Source of the DNA: Leptospira levettii
GTDB lineage: Bacteria; Spirochaetota; Leptospiria; Leptospirales; Leptospiraceae
DNA: 64,000 nt
Reading direction: 5' to 3'
Assembly: GCF_002812085.1 (NCBI RefSeq)
Contig: NZ_NPDM01000009.1
Coordinates: forward strand, 20,246-84,245
The notes under the pieces were generated by a model. The model made no database searches. It was not told where the DNA came from and saw nothing but the letters and a program-made list of their open reading frames with translations. Both the position numbers and the translations under genes were made by a program. This document shows positions 1-9,231 of the stretch, in pieces; position 1 is the first letter of the stretch, and each line of letters begins with the position of its first letter.

Positions 1-508
1 GAATTCCTTGTACATTTCCTGGAACTCCAGCACTAAACGCACCTTTGCTAATTTTTTCGGTATCGGCTGATCCATCAGGTTTTGTATAAAAAGAACTAAT
101 TCCTTTTTTGGGGGAACGTTCTCGGAAATCATAAGCCCATTTCCCTTTTTTGGGAAGGTATACAATTGCAAATCCACCTCCAAATAACCCAGTCGATTGT
201 GGTCTTAGTACGGAGATGGCAAAACTTGCTGCTGTAAAAACATCGACAACATTTCCACCTTGTTTCCAAACTTCAACTCCAGCTTGGGAAGCGAGAGGGT
301 GGTCGGTTGCAATCATAAACTCACGCCCAATCAACTCATAACGATCCCTTTTAAGGGAGGCACCTTGGATCTGAGGAATGGAAGCAGATAACTCAGCATT
401 TTTTTCTTTGGTATCTAAAAACGTTTGGATCGTTTCACAACTTCCAAGTGATAACAAACCGAAAAACAAAAAGAGGGAGGATCTCTTTTTGCCATAAAAC
501 AAAATCAA
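1..508 (-). CDS. ggt: Gamma-glutamyltransferase, N-terminal part (runs off the window)
   Basis: The reverse-strand frame is open from a TTG at 508 to the window edge (169 codons). It begins with a basic, hydrophobic leader ([18 protein letters not shown]) that ends in a lipobox-like LGSC, so the protein is probably an outer lipoprotein or exported. The mature part shows the gamma-glutamyltranspeptidase N-terminal signature: [17 protein letters not shown], then [18 protein letters not shown] and GVPGNVQG. The family cleaves gamma-glutamyl bonds of glutathione-like compounds; the autoprocessing Thr lies beyond the edge. The TTG overlaps the sufT stop codon (TTGA) and has GGGG about 7 bases upstream, so it is translationally coupled to the suf operon. 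A second TTG at 502 is an alternative start. Confidence 0.85.
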   Translation of the reverse strand, partial: MILFYGKKRSSLFLFFGLLSLGSCETIQTFLDTKEKNAELSASIPQIQGASLKRDRYELIGREFMIATDHPLASQAGVEVWKQGGNVVDVFTAASFAISVLRPQSTGLFGGGFAIVYLPKKGKWAYDFRERSPKKGISSFYTKPDGSADTEKISKGAFSAGVPGNVQGI

Positions 509-828
509 TCGAATATCCCCATTTGCATTTTTGCCTCCTCGCTTGCCATCGATCTAGGTTCCCATTTGGGGTTCCAGACAACATGCACCACGACTTCAGA
601 GATTCCATCCACTCGAAGTGCATGATTTTCAATGTCTTGTTTCATCTGTGGACCTGCAGGGCAAGCAAGTGACGTATATGTCATTGTAACCTCTGCTTTT
701 TCTCCTTCCACTTTCACATCATAAATCAATCCCAGTTCAACGAGAGAAATTCCAATCTCAGGATCTTCGACAGATCGAATACTATGATACACTTCCCACT
801 CTTTTTCTGTTTCAGGATCTCGGATCAT
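505..828 (-). CDS. sufT: SufT/MIP18-like (DUF59) iron-sulfur assembly factor
   Basis: The 107-residue protein is a single DUF59/MIP18 domain: [20 protein letters not shown] near residues 19-38, a conserved LACPAGP cysteine motif in the middle, and WNPKWEP near the C-terminus. The family includes PaaD and SufT, which help mature Fe-S proteins. It overlaps the sufU stop by 17 bases and its own stop overlaps the ggt start, so it belongs to the suf transcription unit. The assignment as SufT rather than PaaD rests on this context, since no phenylacetate genes are nearby. Confidence 0.85.
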   Translation of the reverse strand: MIRDPETEKEWEVYHSIRSVEDPEIGISLVELGLIYDVKVEGEKAEVTMTYTSLACPAGPQMKQDIENHALRVDGISEVVVHVVWNPKWEPRSMASEEAKMQMGIFD

Positions 829-1255
829 GGTTTACCTCAATGATTTTTAATAGAGTTTGCCAAGGCAAAAGGGCACAACGATAACGACTTGGGTGAGATT
901 TCACATTCCGAAAGAATGTTATCTCTTCTAAATCCCCAAACAAGGAAGTTTCATCTCCCTCTAAAAATTTTTTACGTTCATTCAAATAGAAAAGTAAGTT
1001 ATTCTTTTGAAATTTGGATTGCTGTTTGAATAAAAATCCGACAGAGGCAGAACAAATCGAACAGGAATCACCGGATACTCCCAAAATTTTGATCTGATCC
1101 TTTCCTTCTTCCAGGTAATACAATTTCACTTCATCCCCACATAGAGGATTCAATCCCGAAACTTCTAAAACAGATCCCAATGGTTTTTGCCAATGGGCAT
1201 AGGACTTCCATTTTAGAAAATCTTGGTATGTATTATTTTCTGACGACACGACCAA
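812..1255 (-). CDS. sufU: SufU-type iron-sulfur scaffold / sulfur acceptor
   Basis: The 147-residue protein has the IscU/SufU N-terminal NifU-like fold. Ligand residues are visible at Cys39-Gly-Asp41 (NPLCGDEV), Cys65 ([11 protein letters not shown], with an additional Cys68) and Cys127 (RYRCALLPW). SufU accepts sulfur from the cysteine desulfurase SufS in a zinc-dependent manner in Gram-positive bacteria. It lies directly behind sufS with a 23-base overlap, the usual sufS-sufU pairing. The C-terminus is shorter and more divergent than in Bacillus SufU but all metal-binding cysteines are present. Confidence 0.88.
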   Translation of the reverse strand: MVVSSENNTYQDFLKWKSYAHWQKPLGSVLEVSGLNPLCGDEVKLYYLEEGKDQIKILGVSGDSCSICSASVGFLFKQQSKFQKNNLLFYLNERKKFLEGDETSLFGDLEEITFFRNVKSHPSRYRCALLPWQTLLKIIEVNHDPRS

Positions 1256-2477
1256 ATATTGATTTTACCTTCTCAATGGATTTTATGAGAACATCAATGT
1301 CTTCTTTTGTATTATAAAAGTAAAATGATGCCCGACAGGTTCCCGGGATTTGGAACTGTTTCATGAGTGGTTGGCAACAATGGTGTCCCACACGAATGGC
1401 AACTCCCTCTTCATCTAAGATGGATCCAACGTCATGTGGGTGGATTCCATCCAAAGTAAAGGAAATAACGCCCCCACGATTCTCCAAATCCTCAGTTCCG
1501 TAAAGGGTAAGGCCACCAATTTTATGAAACCGTTCCAATGCATATTCGGTTAACATCCGTTCGTGTTCTTTGATATTTTGCATCCCTACTTTTTGTAAAT
1601 AATCCAAAGCATGAGAAAAACCAATGACACCTGCTATGTTTGGAGTACCTGCTTCTAATTTGGCAGGAAGTGCTGCGTAAGTAGAACTTTCCAATTCCAC
1701 AGATTCAATCATATCACCCCCACCTAACCAAGGTGGCATGGCTTCTAAAATTTCTTCCTTACCGAAAAGTACTCCAACTCCTGTGGGACCAAGCATCTTG
1801 TGGGCAGAAAAAGCATAAAAATCCACATCTAAATCCACTAAGTGAATGGGCATATGACAAGCAGCCTGAGCACCATCAACGAGAACTTTGGCCCCTACTT
1901 GCCTTGCACGATCAATGATCTTTCGTAAATCATGAACAGTACCTGTCACATTTGACATTTGGCTAATTGCCACAATTTTTGTTCGTTTTGTGATGATTTC
2001 ACTTAACTTTGATAAGTCGTAAGTTGTATCCGCAAGAATTGGAATGAATTTTAAAAATGCCTTTTTTTCACGAGCCAACATTTGCCAAGGAACTAAATTG
2101 GAATGGTGTTCTTGGACGGACAAAACAATTTCATCCCCTTCTGAGACGTTGACTCGTCCATAAGTCTGTGCCACTAAATTGATGGCATCAGTTGTTCCCC
2201 GAGTGAATATGATCGCCTTTGCACATTGTGCTTGGAAAAAATGGGATGTTTTAATCCTAGTTCGTTCAAAAAGTTCAGTGGCATGTTGAGAAAGATAGTA
2301 CACACCTCGATGGATGTTTGCATTTTCTTTCGTATAGTAGTCGTTTGTTGCTTGAATGACACTAAGTGGTTTTTGCGAGGTTGCCCCATTGTCTAAGTAA
2401 ACAAGTGGTTTCCCATTCGGCATGGTTTGGGAAAGGATCGGAAAATCATTTCGAAGTTTGTAGGGATCCAAACTCAT
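1233..2477 (-). CDS. sufS: Cysteine desulfurase SufS
   Basis: The 414-residue PLP-dependent class V aminotransferase-fold enzyme removes sulfur from L-cysteine to feed Fe-S cluster assembly. The PLP lysine is Lys227 in [10 protein letters not shown], the pyridine-nitrogen Asp is Asp201 in DGAQ, and His124 lies in EHHSN. The catalytic loop [11 protein letters not shown] carries Cys367, aligned with the E. coli SufS active cysteine, plus an adjacent Cys368. Its length matches the group II (SufS) family. The ATG overlaps the stop of the upstream Rieske gene by 4 bases. Confidence 0.96.
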   Translation of the reverse strand: MSLDPYKLRNDFPILSQTMPNGKPLVYLDNGATSQKPLSVIQATNDYYTKENANIHRGVYYLSQHATELFERTRIKTSHFFQAQCAKAIIFTRGTTDAINLVAQTYGRVNVSEGDEIVLSVQEHHSNLVPWQMLAREKKAFLKFIPILADTTYDLSKLSEIITKRTKIVAISQMSNVTGTVHDLRKIIDRARQVGAKVLVDGAQAACHMPIHLVDLDVDFYAFSAHKMLGPTGVGVLFGKEEILEAMPPWLGGGDMIESVELESSTYAALPAKLEAGTPNIAGVIGFSHALDYLQKVGMQNIKEHERMLTEYALERFHKIGGLTLYGTEDLENRGGVISFTLDGIHPHDVGSILDEEGVAIRVGHHCCQPLMKQFQIPGTCRASFYFYNTKEDIDVLIKSIEKVKSIFGRVVRK

Positions 2478-2791
2478 ACAGACTCCAAATCCACTTCTAG
2501 GTCATTCCCATTCACTTTTGTAGGAAAGGTTGTAAGAGGTTCTGTTGCAGGGAGAGCTAAAACACTCCCATTTCTAATATCGAATTTTGCAAAATGACGA
2601 GGGCATGTGATCACACAACCTTCCAACTTACCACAAGAAATTTCTTCCCCATCATGGGTACAGGAATCTTCAAAGGCATAGTATTCGTTTTCCCATTTTG
2701 TAATCACAACAGAAAAATGCCGGGTTTTGATGACAGTTAACTTACCTTCTTCAATTTCGCCAATGGAAACTAATTTTTGAAACGCCATCAT
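2474..2791 (-). CDS. Rieske-type [2Fe-2S] ferredoxin of the suf operon
   Basis: The 105-residue protein is a single Rieske domain with the two ligand boxes CTHDG and CPRHFAKFD (Cys-X-His and Cys-X2-His), and a spacing typical of ferredoxin subunits of non-haem iron oxygenases. No oxygenase is adjacent. Similar small Rieske proteins are embedded in suf operons of many bacteria, where the role is thought to be electron transfer during cluster assembly. It overlaps sufD by 4 bases and sufS by 4 bases. Confidence 0.88.
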   Translation of the reverse strand: MMAFQKLVSIGEIEEGKLTVIKTRHFSVVITKWENEYYAFEDSCTHDGEEISCGKLEGCVITCPRHFAKFDIRNGSVLALPATEPLTTFPTKVNGNDLEVDLESV

Positions 2792-3951
2792 TTCCCTCCC
2801 ACAAGAATGTTATGTATGGAAGATTCCAAATCCAATTTTACTTCCTCTTTGAATCCTACCGATTGTATGGTTTCTCCATAAAATGCAGTCACAAGTAGAG
2901 ACTTAGATTCTTCAGGACTTAACCCTCGCGACAATAAATAAAAGTATTGTTCTTCGTCAATGTCACCAACGGTAGCACCGTGAGTACAAGATACATCTTC
3001 CGCTAGTACTTCCAATTTCGGATTTGCTTCCGCTCTTGCTTTTTTGTTTAAAGAAAGATTAAATGATTCTTGGTGAGCAACTACCTTCTTTAAGTTAGGT
3101 GGGATAATCAAATTTCCTGTAAAAACATGGTGAGAACGATCAGTCACAATTGCCTTATAAGTAATTTTACTTGTAGTATGGTCTGCATGGTGGTGCATTT
3201 CCATATCCAAATCCTTAAGGTTTCTTTTTCCTAATGCTGAAACTCCATCCACTGTCACTTCTGCACCTTTGCCTAATAAATGAGAGTGTAATACTAATTT
3301 GGAACGAAAACCACCAAACGGGAAATGATGGTATTTCACTGATGTATTCTCTTTGGATAGTAAAAGCACAGTTCGAAACTGGACTAAGTCTTCATCGAAA
3401 GTTTCTTCATCCAAAATCTCAACTTGTGAATCTTTGTCTGAAATAAAAACATCAATTCCTGTTTGCAAATGAAGTGACTCTGAATTGTGAAGGGTTTGCG
3501 TTTTTAAATGGATTTGGGAGATTTTCCCTTTGGGAACATAAAAAATTCGAAATAAAAACTTTGGCTCATCACCTAATGATGTGTATACGGGCGTAATTAA
3601 CCCATCCTCACAGTAATGAAAATCAAACTCATGGGATTGTAAAACAGCTAGATAACTAAAATAGTCCTTTGGTAGGTAATTTTGTAACAAGCCAAAGATA
3701 CCTTCTAGGATATCGTCACTTACCGAATCTTTTTCCAAAGAAGGAGAGGAATCATCAAATTTAGTTTTTTTCTCTTTGGGATCAAATCCCAGTTCCTTCC
3801 AATTGAGAGCGCTGATTGGAAATTTACGATAAGATTCCTCTTTTTCTGTAGGTAAACTTAAACCTTTCCAAGTTTCTAAGAGGGAACGACAAAACTGATT
3901 TCGCTTATTCTGGCTAATGGTAAACTGTTGTTTGTTGAGTAAGGAATTCAT
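2788..3951 (-). CDS. sufD: Fe-S cluster assembly protein SufD
   Basis: The 387-residue SufB/SufD family protein has the N-terminal [13 protein letters not shown] segment typical of SufD and the C-terminal beta-helix motifs [27 protein letters not shown] and [13 protein letters not shown]. SufD pairs with SufB and the ATPase SufC in the SufBC2D scaffold. The ATG at 3951 is preferred because it makes an ATGA overlap with the sufC stop; an ATG at 3978 would add nine residues lying inside sufC. No sufB is found beside it, which is unusual (see findings). Confidence 0.93.
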   Translation of the reverse strand: MNSLLNKQQFTISQNKRNQFCRSLLETWKGLSLPTEKEESYRKFPISALNWKELGFDPKEKKTKFDDSSPSLEKDSVSDDILEGIFGLLQNYLPKDYFSYLAVLQSHEFDFHYCEDGLITPVYTSLGDEPKFLFRIFYVPKGKISQIHLKTQTLHNSESLHLQTGIDVFISDKDSQVEILDEETFDEDLVQFRTVLLLSKENTSVKYHHFPFGGFRSKLVLHSHLLGKGAEVTVDGVSALGKRNLKDLDMEMHHHADHTTSKITYKAIVTDRSHHVFTGNLIIPPNLKKVVAHQESFNLSLNKKARAEANPKLEVLAEDVSCTHGATVGDIDEEQYFYLLSRGLSPEESKSLLVTAFYGETIQSVGFKEEVKLDLESSIHNILVGGK

Positions 3952-4700
3952 TTGACCCCTTCTCTCTCCAATATCCAATCATAACCCACTTCTTCCAATT
4001 TGAGAGAGAGGTCTTTTCCACCTGTTTCCAATATCCTTCCATCAGCAAACACGTGGACAAAATCCGGAACGATGTAATTGAGCATCCTTTGGTAATGGGT
4101 GATGAGTAAAATTGATCTCTCAGGGTTCCTGTTTGCATTGATCCCTTCGGAAACAATCCTCAAGGCATCGATATCCAAACCAGAATCAGTTTCATCTAAA
4201 ATCGATAATACTGGTTTTAATAAACTCATCTGTAATATTTCAGCTCGTTTTTTCTCTCCACCAGAGAAACCATCATTCACATAACGTCCGATAAATGATT
4301 GCGGGACTTCCAAAAGATCCATCGCGGTTTTTAATTCTTGTTTGAATTCTTTTACAGGAAGTTCTTTTCCGCGGTGAGCTTTTAAAATGGATTTTAGAAA
4401 ATTTCCGATGGTAACACCAGGAAGTGCTGTTGGGTATTGGAAGGATAAAAATAAACCAAGTCTTGCCCTTTCGTCTGTCGAAAGTTTTAAAATCGATTCT
4501 CCTCGAAAGAGGATATCCCCAGAAGTAACAGTGTATTTTGGATGGCCGAGGATGACATTGGAAAGGGTACTTTTTCCAGAACCATTGGGCCCCATGATGG
4601 CATGGACTTCTCCGGCTCCGATGGTTAAATTGACCCCTCGGAGGATCTGTTTGTCTCCGACATTGGCATGTAGAGATTTGATTTCGAGAATTGCGGACAA
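3948..4700 (-). CDS. sufC: Fe-S cluster assembly ATPase SufC
   Basis: The 250-residue ABC-type ATPase of the Suf complex has Walker [10 protein letters not shown] at 37-45, signature [10 protein letters not shown] at 145-154, Walker [17 protein letters not shown] at 165-180 and an ITHY switch histidine. The sequence around the signature (GGEKKR) is diagnostic of SufC rather than a transporter. It is the first gene of the operon and is preceded by a TATAAT box and a Fur/PerR-like palindrome. Confidence 0.96.
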   Translation of the reverse strand: MSAILEIKSLHANVGDKQILRGVNLTIGAGEVHAIMGPNGSGKSTLSNVILGHPKYTVTSGDILFRGESILKLSTDERARLGLFLSFQYPTALPGVTIGNFLKSILKAHRGKELPVKEFKQELKTAMDLLEVPQSFIGRYVNDGFSGGEKKRAEILQMSLLKPVLSILDETDSGLDIDALRIVSEGINANRNPERSILLITHYQRMLNYIVPDFVHVFADGRILETGGKDLSLKLEEVGYDWILEREGVK

Positions 4701-4723
4701 GGTGGTATCCTGTTTTTTTATAT

Positions 4724-4738
4724 TTAGAATGATTCTAT
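4724..4738. promoter_or_regulatory. Fur/PerR-type operator at the suf operon start site
   Basis: The sequence TTAGAATGATTCTAT is a perfect 6-1-6 inverted repeat (TAGAAT-G-ATTCTA) and differs by one base from the 7-1-7 TTAGAATNATTCTAA palindrome bound by PerR/Fur-family regulators. It begins one base downstream of the -10 box of the minus-strand suf promoter, so a bound repressor would cover the start site. Identification of the regulator is inference. Confidence 0.55.
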
Positions 4739-4744
4739 ATTATA
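4739..4744 (-). promoter_or_regulatory. -10 box of the suf operon promoter
   Basis: Reading the minus strand, 4744-4739 is a perfect TATAAT. It lies about 40 bases upstream of the sufC ATG, with the expected start site near 4732. No convincing -35 hexamer is visible 16-18 bases upstream, so an activator or an extended promoter may be involved. Confidence 0.55.
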
Positions 4745-4793
4745 GACGAATCCCTACTACCAGGAAAATCGACCACTCAAAAAAAACAAGATT

Positions 4794-6032
4794 CTATTCC
4801 GACCAACTCACCTGTGCCACAAGGATCTTTCCTGCCATGAGAGAAAAGGTAAAGATAACATACTGATTCTGGTTGTTAATGTCATACAATGGGTAGGTCA
4901 CACCCCATTTTTTGCGAAACCGTTCCGATTCCTCTTTGTGTTTCAAAAAATAAGGTTTCCAAGCATAGTTATTTCCAATTTGCCTGGATCGTTCCAAATA
5001 CCCTCCGTTCATCCTGTCCAAATCATAGGTTGGTGTGATCTGGTAGCCTTCACCATCACATACAAATACCTTTAAGATCTCCCGAGGAAGGGAACCAAGG
5101 ATTTGCCCAAACCGGTAGGGAAAGTCTTCCTCACTCGAATCAGAGAGTTCATAAAACAAATCCTGTAATTGGTCGATGATCTTTTGTTCTCGGATTCCCT
5201 TTTCCCGAAGTTCACGAGAACGCACACTGGAAAAGTTTTCGAGGACAGTTTTCATTTTATCAGAGAAAGTATTACGATTGAGAAAATGTGGGTTCGGAGT
5301 CGAAAAATAATAACCTTGGAGGAGATTGGCACCCATGGATAGGGCAAGGTTCACCTCTTCTTCTGTCTCTATCCCTTCAAAGAGAAGTTGGCTACCTAAT
5401 TTCTGGGACATCTCCGAGATGGCCCCAAGGACCTGTTTGAAGGAGTTTTTATTCAAACTTTCCCTCATAATTTTGATGTCCACTTTCATGATATCTGGGT
5501 GGAGGTAACCAATTCGTTCTAAATTGGAAAAACCTGTCCCCAAATCATCGATGGCAATTTTTAAACCATAATCTCTGAAGATTTGAACAATCTGGATGAG
5601 CCTTTCGATCGAACCATCAAATTCGTCTTCCGTGATTTCGATCACCACTTGGTTACGATCAATCCCGTATTTTTCGATGAGTTGGATGATATGGAAATTT
5701 TCTGCAAATAAATCTGTATGGTGTACCCGAGACAGGAAATTGGGCATCATATTGAAGAAAAGTTTGGTCCGAAGGTTACTTTCCTTTAGGGTTTGGACTG
5801 CCTTCTCTCGCAAAATCCGATCAATATTGTAAATGGGAACCGGGTCATGTTCTCGGTTATGGAAAAGGCCACCTAAAGAATGGTAGGTGTTCTCTTCTGG
5901 ATTGAACTGACGTCCGAGGACTTCGTAAGCTGAAATGGAGCGATTGATGGCATTGACGATGGGTTGGAAATGTGGGACAAAGTATGTCTCGTTCCAAAAC
6001 TGGTTTCCTTCCGTTGATTCCGTTATGAACAT
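4794..6032 (-). CDS. Cyclic-di-GMP phosphodiesterase (EAL domain) with YkuI-like C-terminal domain
   Basis: The 412-residue protein has an N-terminal EAL domain (about 15-255) in which EAL itself is EVL (Glu37 retained). The other metal and catalytic residues are in place: Asn94 (FFNMMP), Glu132 (IEITE), Asp162-Asp163 (DDLGTGFSN), Lys183, Glu219 (EGIET) and Gln239 (LLQGYYF), so it should be an active c-di-GMP hydrolase. Residues about 290-412 resemble the PAS-like C-terminal domain of Bacillus YkuI and probably bind a ligand. There are no membrane segments. The gene stands alone, with a perfect inverted repeat just upstream of the start codon. Confidence 0.88.
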   Translation of the reverse strand: MFITESTEGNQFWNETYFVPHFQPIVNAINRSISAYEVLGRQFNPEENTYHSLGGLFHNREHDPVPIYNIDRILREKAVQTLKESNLRTKLFFNMMPNFLSRVHHTDLFAENFHIIQLIEKYGIDRNQVVIEITEDEFDGSIERLIQIVQIFRDYGLKIAIDDLGTGFSNLERIGYLHPDIMKVDIKIMRESLNKNSFKQVLGAISEMSQKLGSQLLFEGIETEEEVNLALSMGANLLQGYYFSTPNPHFLNRNTFSDKMKTVLENFSSVRSRELREKGIREQKIIDQLQDLFYELSDSSEEDFPYRFGQILGSLPREILKVFVCDGEGYQITPTYDLDRMNGGYLERSRQIGNNYAWKPYFLKHKEESERFRKKWGVTYPLYDINNQNQYVIFTFSLMAGKILVAQVSWSE

Positions 6033-6047
6033 GGTTCCCTTTCTTCC

Positions 6048-6063
6048 AACTTAGAACTAAGTT
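6048..6063. promoter_or_regulatory. Perfect inverted repeat upstream of the EAL gene
   Basis: AACTTAG-AA-CTAAGTT is a perfect 7-2-7 inverted repeat 16-31 bases upstream of the EAL gene ATG at 6032. It could be an operator or a leader hairpin; no U-run follows, so it is not a terminator. Confidence 0.35.
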
Positions 6064-6149
6064 CAAAACTGGCAAGAAAAATTCCACATTTTTGGAACCA
6101 TTTAGACCTATTTTAGGCAAACAAAATCCATATTTGTGTCAATTTTGAC

Positions 6150-7433
6150 TCAAATAGAGTACCCATCAGGGATGGCAGAGTGTCTCGGGACAACAATGAT
6201 CCCGTCACGGATCCGAATGTAATCATCTTCGTACTCTTGTAAGTTTTGTTCGTTTAACAGGCGAACGTTGGCGCCAATCGTACAGTCCTTGTCGACAATT
6301 GTCCGCCGTATTTCACAGTTAGGTCCAATGCCAATTGGGATTTTTCCTGACTTCCGATCGAAGTAACCGTAATGGTCAAGACCCATGATAATGGAATCGT
6401 AGATTTTTGTCCCAGAAGCAATGAGTTGCCTGACCCCAATGATGGATCTGTGCACCTCACATTGGTTAAGGATGGTACCTTCGGAAATGAGGGCTTGGTT
6501 CACTACCGCCTGATTGATCTTTGACGGTGGAAGTGCCCTCGCCCTCGTATAAATCGGGGTTTTCTCTAAATACAAATTGAATTTAGGGATATGATCGGTT
6601 AACATCAAATTGGCTTCGTAAAATGCTTTGATGGTTCCGATGTCCTCCCAATAACCGTCGTAAGTATACGCTTTTACTTTGCGTTCTTTTATCGCCTTCG
6701 GTAATATTTCCTTTCCAAAATCTGCCATATTTCGGTCTTCCAATACATCGATTAACGTGGATGTGTTGAAGATATAAATTCCCATGTTCGCAAGGAAGTT
6801 CCCGTTTTCTGTACGGCAAGATTCTACTTGAGTAAGGTCCTGTGGTTTTTCAATGAATTCCTGGATGGTACCACCCACTCCTGCTTTGACAATTCCCAAA
6901 CCAAAAATTTGGTCTTCAGGGATTGCATTGGTTGCTACAGAAATTTGGGTTTCTGGGTCCATCAAATGGCTCTGCATAAAGTCAGCTAAGTCCATATTAT
7001 AGAGTTGGTCTCCAGAAAGGATGAGGACATACTTTGGTTTTTGTTCGCGGATGTAAGGTAATACCTTTCTTACGGCATCAGCAGTCCCTTCAAACCAATT
7101 GGCGCTTGATACTGTTTGTTCTGCTGCAATGATTTCTACAAAACTTTTTTGGTGGATATTATTAGTGGCATAAGTTCGATTAATATGGCGGTTCAGCGAA
7201 TACGAGTTAAACTGTGTGAGGATAAATATCTTTTCGAAGCCACTGTTCAAGGAATTGGAGATGGGAATGTCAATGAGTCTATACTTTCCGCCAAAACTCA
7301 CGGCGGGTTTTGATCGTTTTTCTGTTAAAGGCAGAAGCCTTGTTCCCTTTCCCCCACCGAGAATAATTGTGAGGACTTCATCTTTTTTGAGAATAAAATC
7401 AACACAGTCTATTGAGTCTTCTTGGAATCGCAT
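6150..7433 (-). CDS. glgC: Glucose-1-phosphate adenylyltransferase (ADP-glucose pyrophosphorylase)
   Basis: The 427-residue enzyme makes ADP-glucose from ATP and glucose-1-phosphate for glycogen synthesis. The N-terminal nucleotidyltransferase domain shows ILGGGKGTRLLPLTEKRSKP, then FGGKYRLIDIPISN, LSGDQLYNMD and YWEDIGTIKAFYEANL. The C-terminal third is the left-handed beta-helix regulatory domain. An AAGGA ribosome site lies 6 bases before the ATG. It is downstream of purQ by 54 bases on the same strand, so it may be co-transcribed with the purine genes. No other glycogen gene is in the window. Confidence 0.95.
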   Translation of the reverse strand: MRFQEDSIDCVDFILKKDEVLTIILGGGKGTRLLPLTEKRSKPAVSFGGKYRLIDIPISNSLNSGFEKIFILTQFNSYSLNRHINRTYATNNIHQKSFVEIIAAEQTVSSANWFEGTADAVRKVLPYIREQKPKYVLILSGDQLYNMDLADFMQSHLMDPETQISVATNAIPEDQIFGLGIVKAGVGGTIQEFIEKPQDLTQVESCRTENGNFLANMGIYIFNTSTLIDVLEDRNMADFGKEILPKAIKERKVKAYTYDGYWEDIGTIKAFYEANLMLTDHIPKFNLYLEKTPIYTRARALPPSKINQAVVNQALISEGTILNQCEVHRSIIGVRQLIASGTKIYDSIIMGLDHYGYFDRKSGKIPIGIGPNCEIRRTIVDKDCTIGANVRLLNEQNLQEYEDDYIRIRDGIIVVPRHSAIPDGYSI

Positions 7434-7487
7434 ACCAATCCTTATAAAGGTATTTGACGAAAAAGCAAGAAAAGGAAACTAAAGATT

Positions 7488-8135
7488 CTAATTTTTTAAT
7501 AGAGCTTCTAAGATTTGTTTGCCGTCCATTTTACCTGTAAAAGGATTCATCGCTCTTTCAGGATGAGGCATCATTCCTAAGACATTTCCTTTTTCATTAC
7601 AGATCCCAGCGATATCATGTAAGGATCCATTTGGGTTTTCTTGATAACGAAATACAACTTGGCCATTTTTTTCTAATCGTTCTAAAGTTTCTGCATCAGC
7701 AAAGTATGCACCTTCACCATGAGCGATTGGAATGGAAAGATTTCCTTGGAAATGTTTTGCAAAGCCATTTTCTTTCACTGGAACAAGTTCTACATCTTTG
7801 CAAATGTACTTTAAGGTTCGGTTATGCAAAAGAGCTCCAGGAAGTAATCCTGATTCGGTAAGGATTTGGAATCCATTACAAACTCCAAGGACCTTTCCCC
7901 CTTTGTTCGCATACTTCACTACAGATTCCATGGAAGCACTAAATTTTGCCATTGCTCCACAGCGAAGGTAATCTCCAAAAGAAAACCCACCAGGCAAAAC
8001 AACCAAATCAGGAACATCATCAAAGGATTCTTTGTACCAGGTATAATTCACATCTGCTTGGAAGTAATCGTGTAGTACGGATCCAACATCTTTATCACAA
8101 TTGGAACCGGGAAAGGTGACCACCCGAACTTTCAT
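7488..8135 (-). CDS. purQ: Phosphoribosylformylglycinamidine synthase, glutaminase subunit PurQ
   Basis: The 215-residue class I glutamine amidotransferase supplies ammonia to PurL in the fourth step of purine synthesis. Visible motifs are TFPGSNCDKD at the start, LPGGFSFGDYLRCGA, the nucleophile elbow GVCNGFQ and the C-terminal MPHPERA with the His-Glu pair. It belongs to the small, separate-subunit FGAM synthase type, as expected from the adjacent purS. It overlaps purS by 4 bases. The partner purL is not in the window. Confidence 0.96.
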   Translation of the reverse strand: MKVRVVTFPGSNCDKDVGSVLHDYFQADVNYTWYKESFDDVPDLVVLPGGFSFGDYLRCGAMAKFSASMESVVKYANKGGKVLGVCNGFQILTESGLLPGALLHNRTLKYICKDVELVPVKENGFAKHFQGNLSIPIAHGEGAYFADAETLERLEKNGQVVFRYQENPNGSLHDIAGICNEKGNVLGMMPHPERAMNPFTGKMDGKQILEALLKN

Positions 8136-8380
8136 TGGGATTCAACCACCAATTTATAAGTTTCGATCACTTGGTTCACAAGTACTGATTCACAAATTTC
8201 CTTCGCGATGGACTCTGCTTCTTTTAAGGAAGAGGCATTGAGTTTGAGTTCAATGTATTTTCCCACACGTAAGTCTTGGACTTGCCTCTTCCCTTGGTCA
8301 TGAAGGGTACGGAGGACTGTTTGTCCTTGGGGGTCAAGGACGGATTCTTTGAGGGTGACATTTATTTTTGCGACAAACAT
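8132..8380 (-). CDS. purS: Phosphoribosylformylglycinamidine synthase subunit PurS
   Basis: The 82-residue protein matches the PurS family: it starts with FVAKINVTLKESVLDPQG and continues with VRTLHDQGKRQVQDLRVGKYIEL-like content in the middle. PurS bridges PurQ and PurL in the three-subunit enzyme. It overlaps purC upstream by 19 bases and purQ downstream by 4 bases, which indicates translational coupling. Confidence 0.94.
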   Translation of the reverse strand: MFVAKINVTLKESVLDPQGQTVLRTLHDQGKRQVQDLRVGKYIELKLNASSLKEAESIAKEICESVLVNQVIETYKLVVESQ

Positions 8381-9231
8381 ATATTGATTTTATCTTCCAA
8401 TTCCAAGTATTTTTTACGTAGTTCCTGAATCAAGGATTCGGGGAGTTTAGGGGGCGGTGGATTTTTATCCCAAGAGGTGGATTCAAGCCAATTTCTTAGG
8501 ATTTGTTTATCAAAACTGGCGGGAGTTTTCCCAAGGACATAGGTTGACGCATCCCAATACCGGGAAGAGTCAGGTGTCAAAATTTCGTCAATGAGAACCG
8601 GTTCTCCCTCAATCAGCCCAAATTCAAATTTGGTATCACAGAGTAGGATCCCTTGTTTTGCCATCAATTGATGGGCTTTTTGGTAGAGGTGGAGGGAAAT
8701 CGTTTTTACTTTTTGGAATAAATCGGAACCCACTTCTTTTTCCATTGTACTCTCACTCACATTTTCATCATGACCAGAATCATTTTTCCTCGCGGGTGTG
8801 AAAATGGGTGTGGGAAATTGGTAGGATTCTTGTAAACCCTTGGGATAAGGAGTCTCTGCAATGGTTCCGAATTGTAGGTATTCCTTCCAAGCGGAACCTG
8901 TGAGGTAACCACGAACCACACATTCAAAATCAATACGTTTTGCTTTTTTTACAAGAACAGAACGACCCATAAGACTTGGGTCATTTTGGTAAGGTTTTGG
9001 AAAACGGGAAACATCATCTGTGATTAGATGGTTGTTTATATCCGAAAAATAACGAAACCATTGTGTGGAAATTCGAGTGAGGACCTTTCCTTTGTCTTCT
9101 ACTGGTTCGGAAAATACAACATCAAAGGCAGAAATTCGATCCGTTGCTACTAGAAGTAACTCTGAACCAAGATCATAAACGTCTCTCACCTTTCCTTTGT
9201 AATGGGGACTTGGGATCATAATTGTATACAC
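8362..9231 (-). CDS. purC: Phosphoribosylaminoimidazole-succinocarboxamide synthase (SAICAR synthetase)
   Basis: The 289-residue enzyme is of the longer (yeast-like) SAICAR synthetase type. Motifs are YKGKVRDVYDLG at the N-terminus, TDRISAFDVVF, ECVVRGYLTGSAWKEY, LCDTKFEFG and LIDEILTPDSSRYW. It joins aspartate to CAIR in purine synthesis. Its ATG lies inside the end of the upstream response-regulator gene (16-base overlap), so purine genes and that signalling gene share a transcript. Confidence 0.96.
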   Translation of the reverse strand: MYTIMIPSPHYKGKVRDVYDLGSELLLVATDRISAFDVVFSEPVEDKGKVLTRISTQWFRYFSDINNHLITDDVSRFPKPYQNDPSLMGRSVLVKKAKRIDFECVVRGYLTGSAWKEYLQFGTIAETPYPKGLQESYQFPTPIFTPARKNDSGHDENVSESTMEKEVGSDLFQKVKTISLHLYQKAHQLMAKQGILLCDTKFEFGLIEGEPVLIDEILTPDSSRYWDASTYVLGKTPASFDKQILRNWLESTSWDKNPPPPKLPESLIQELRKKYLELEDKINICLSQK

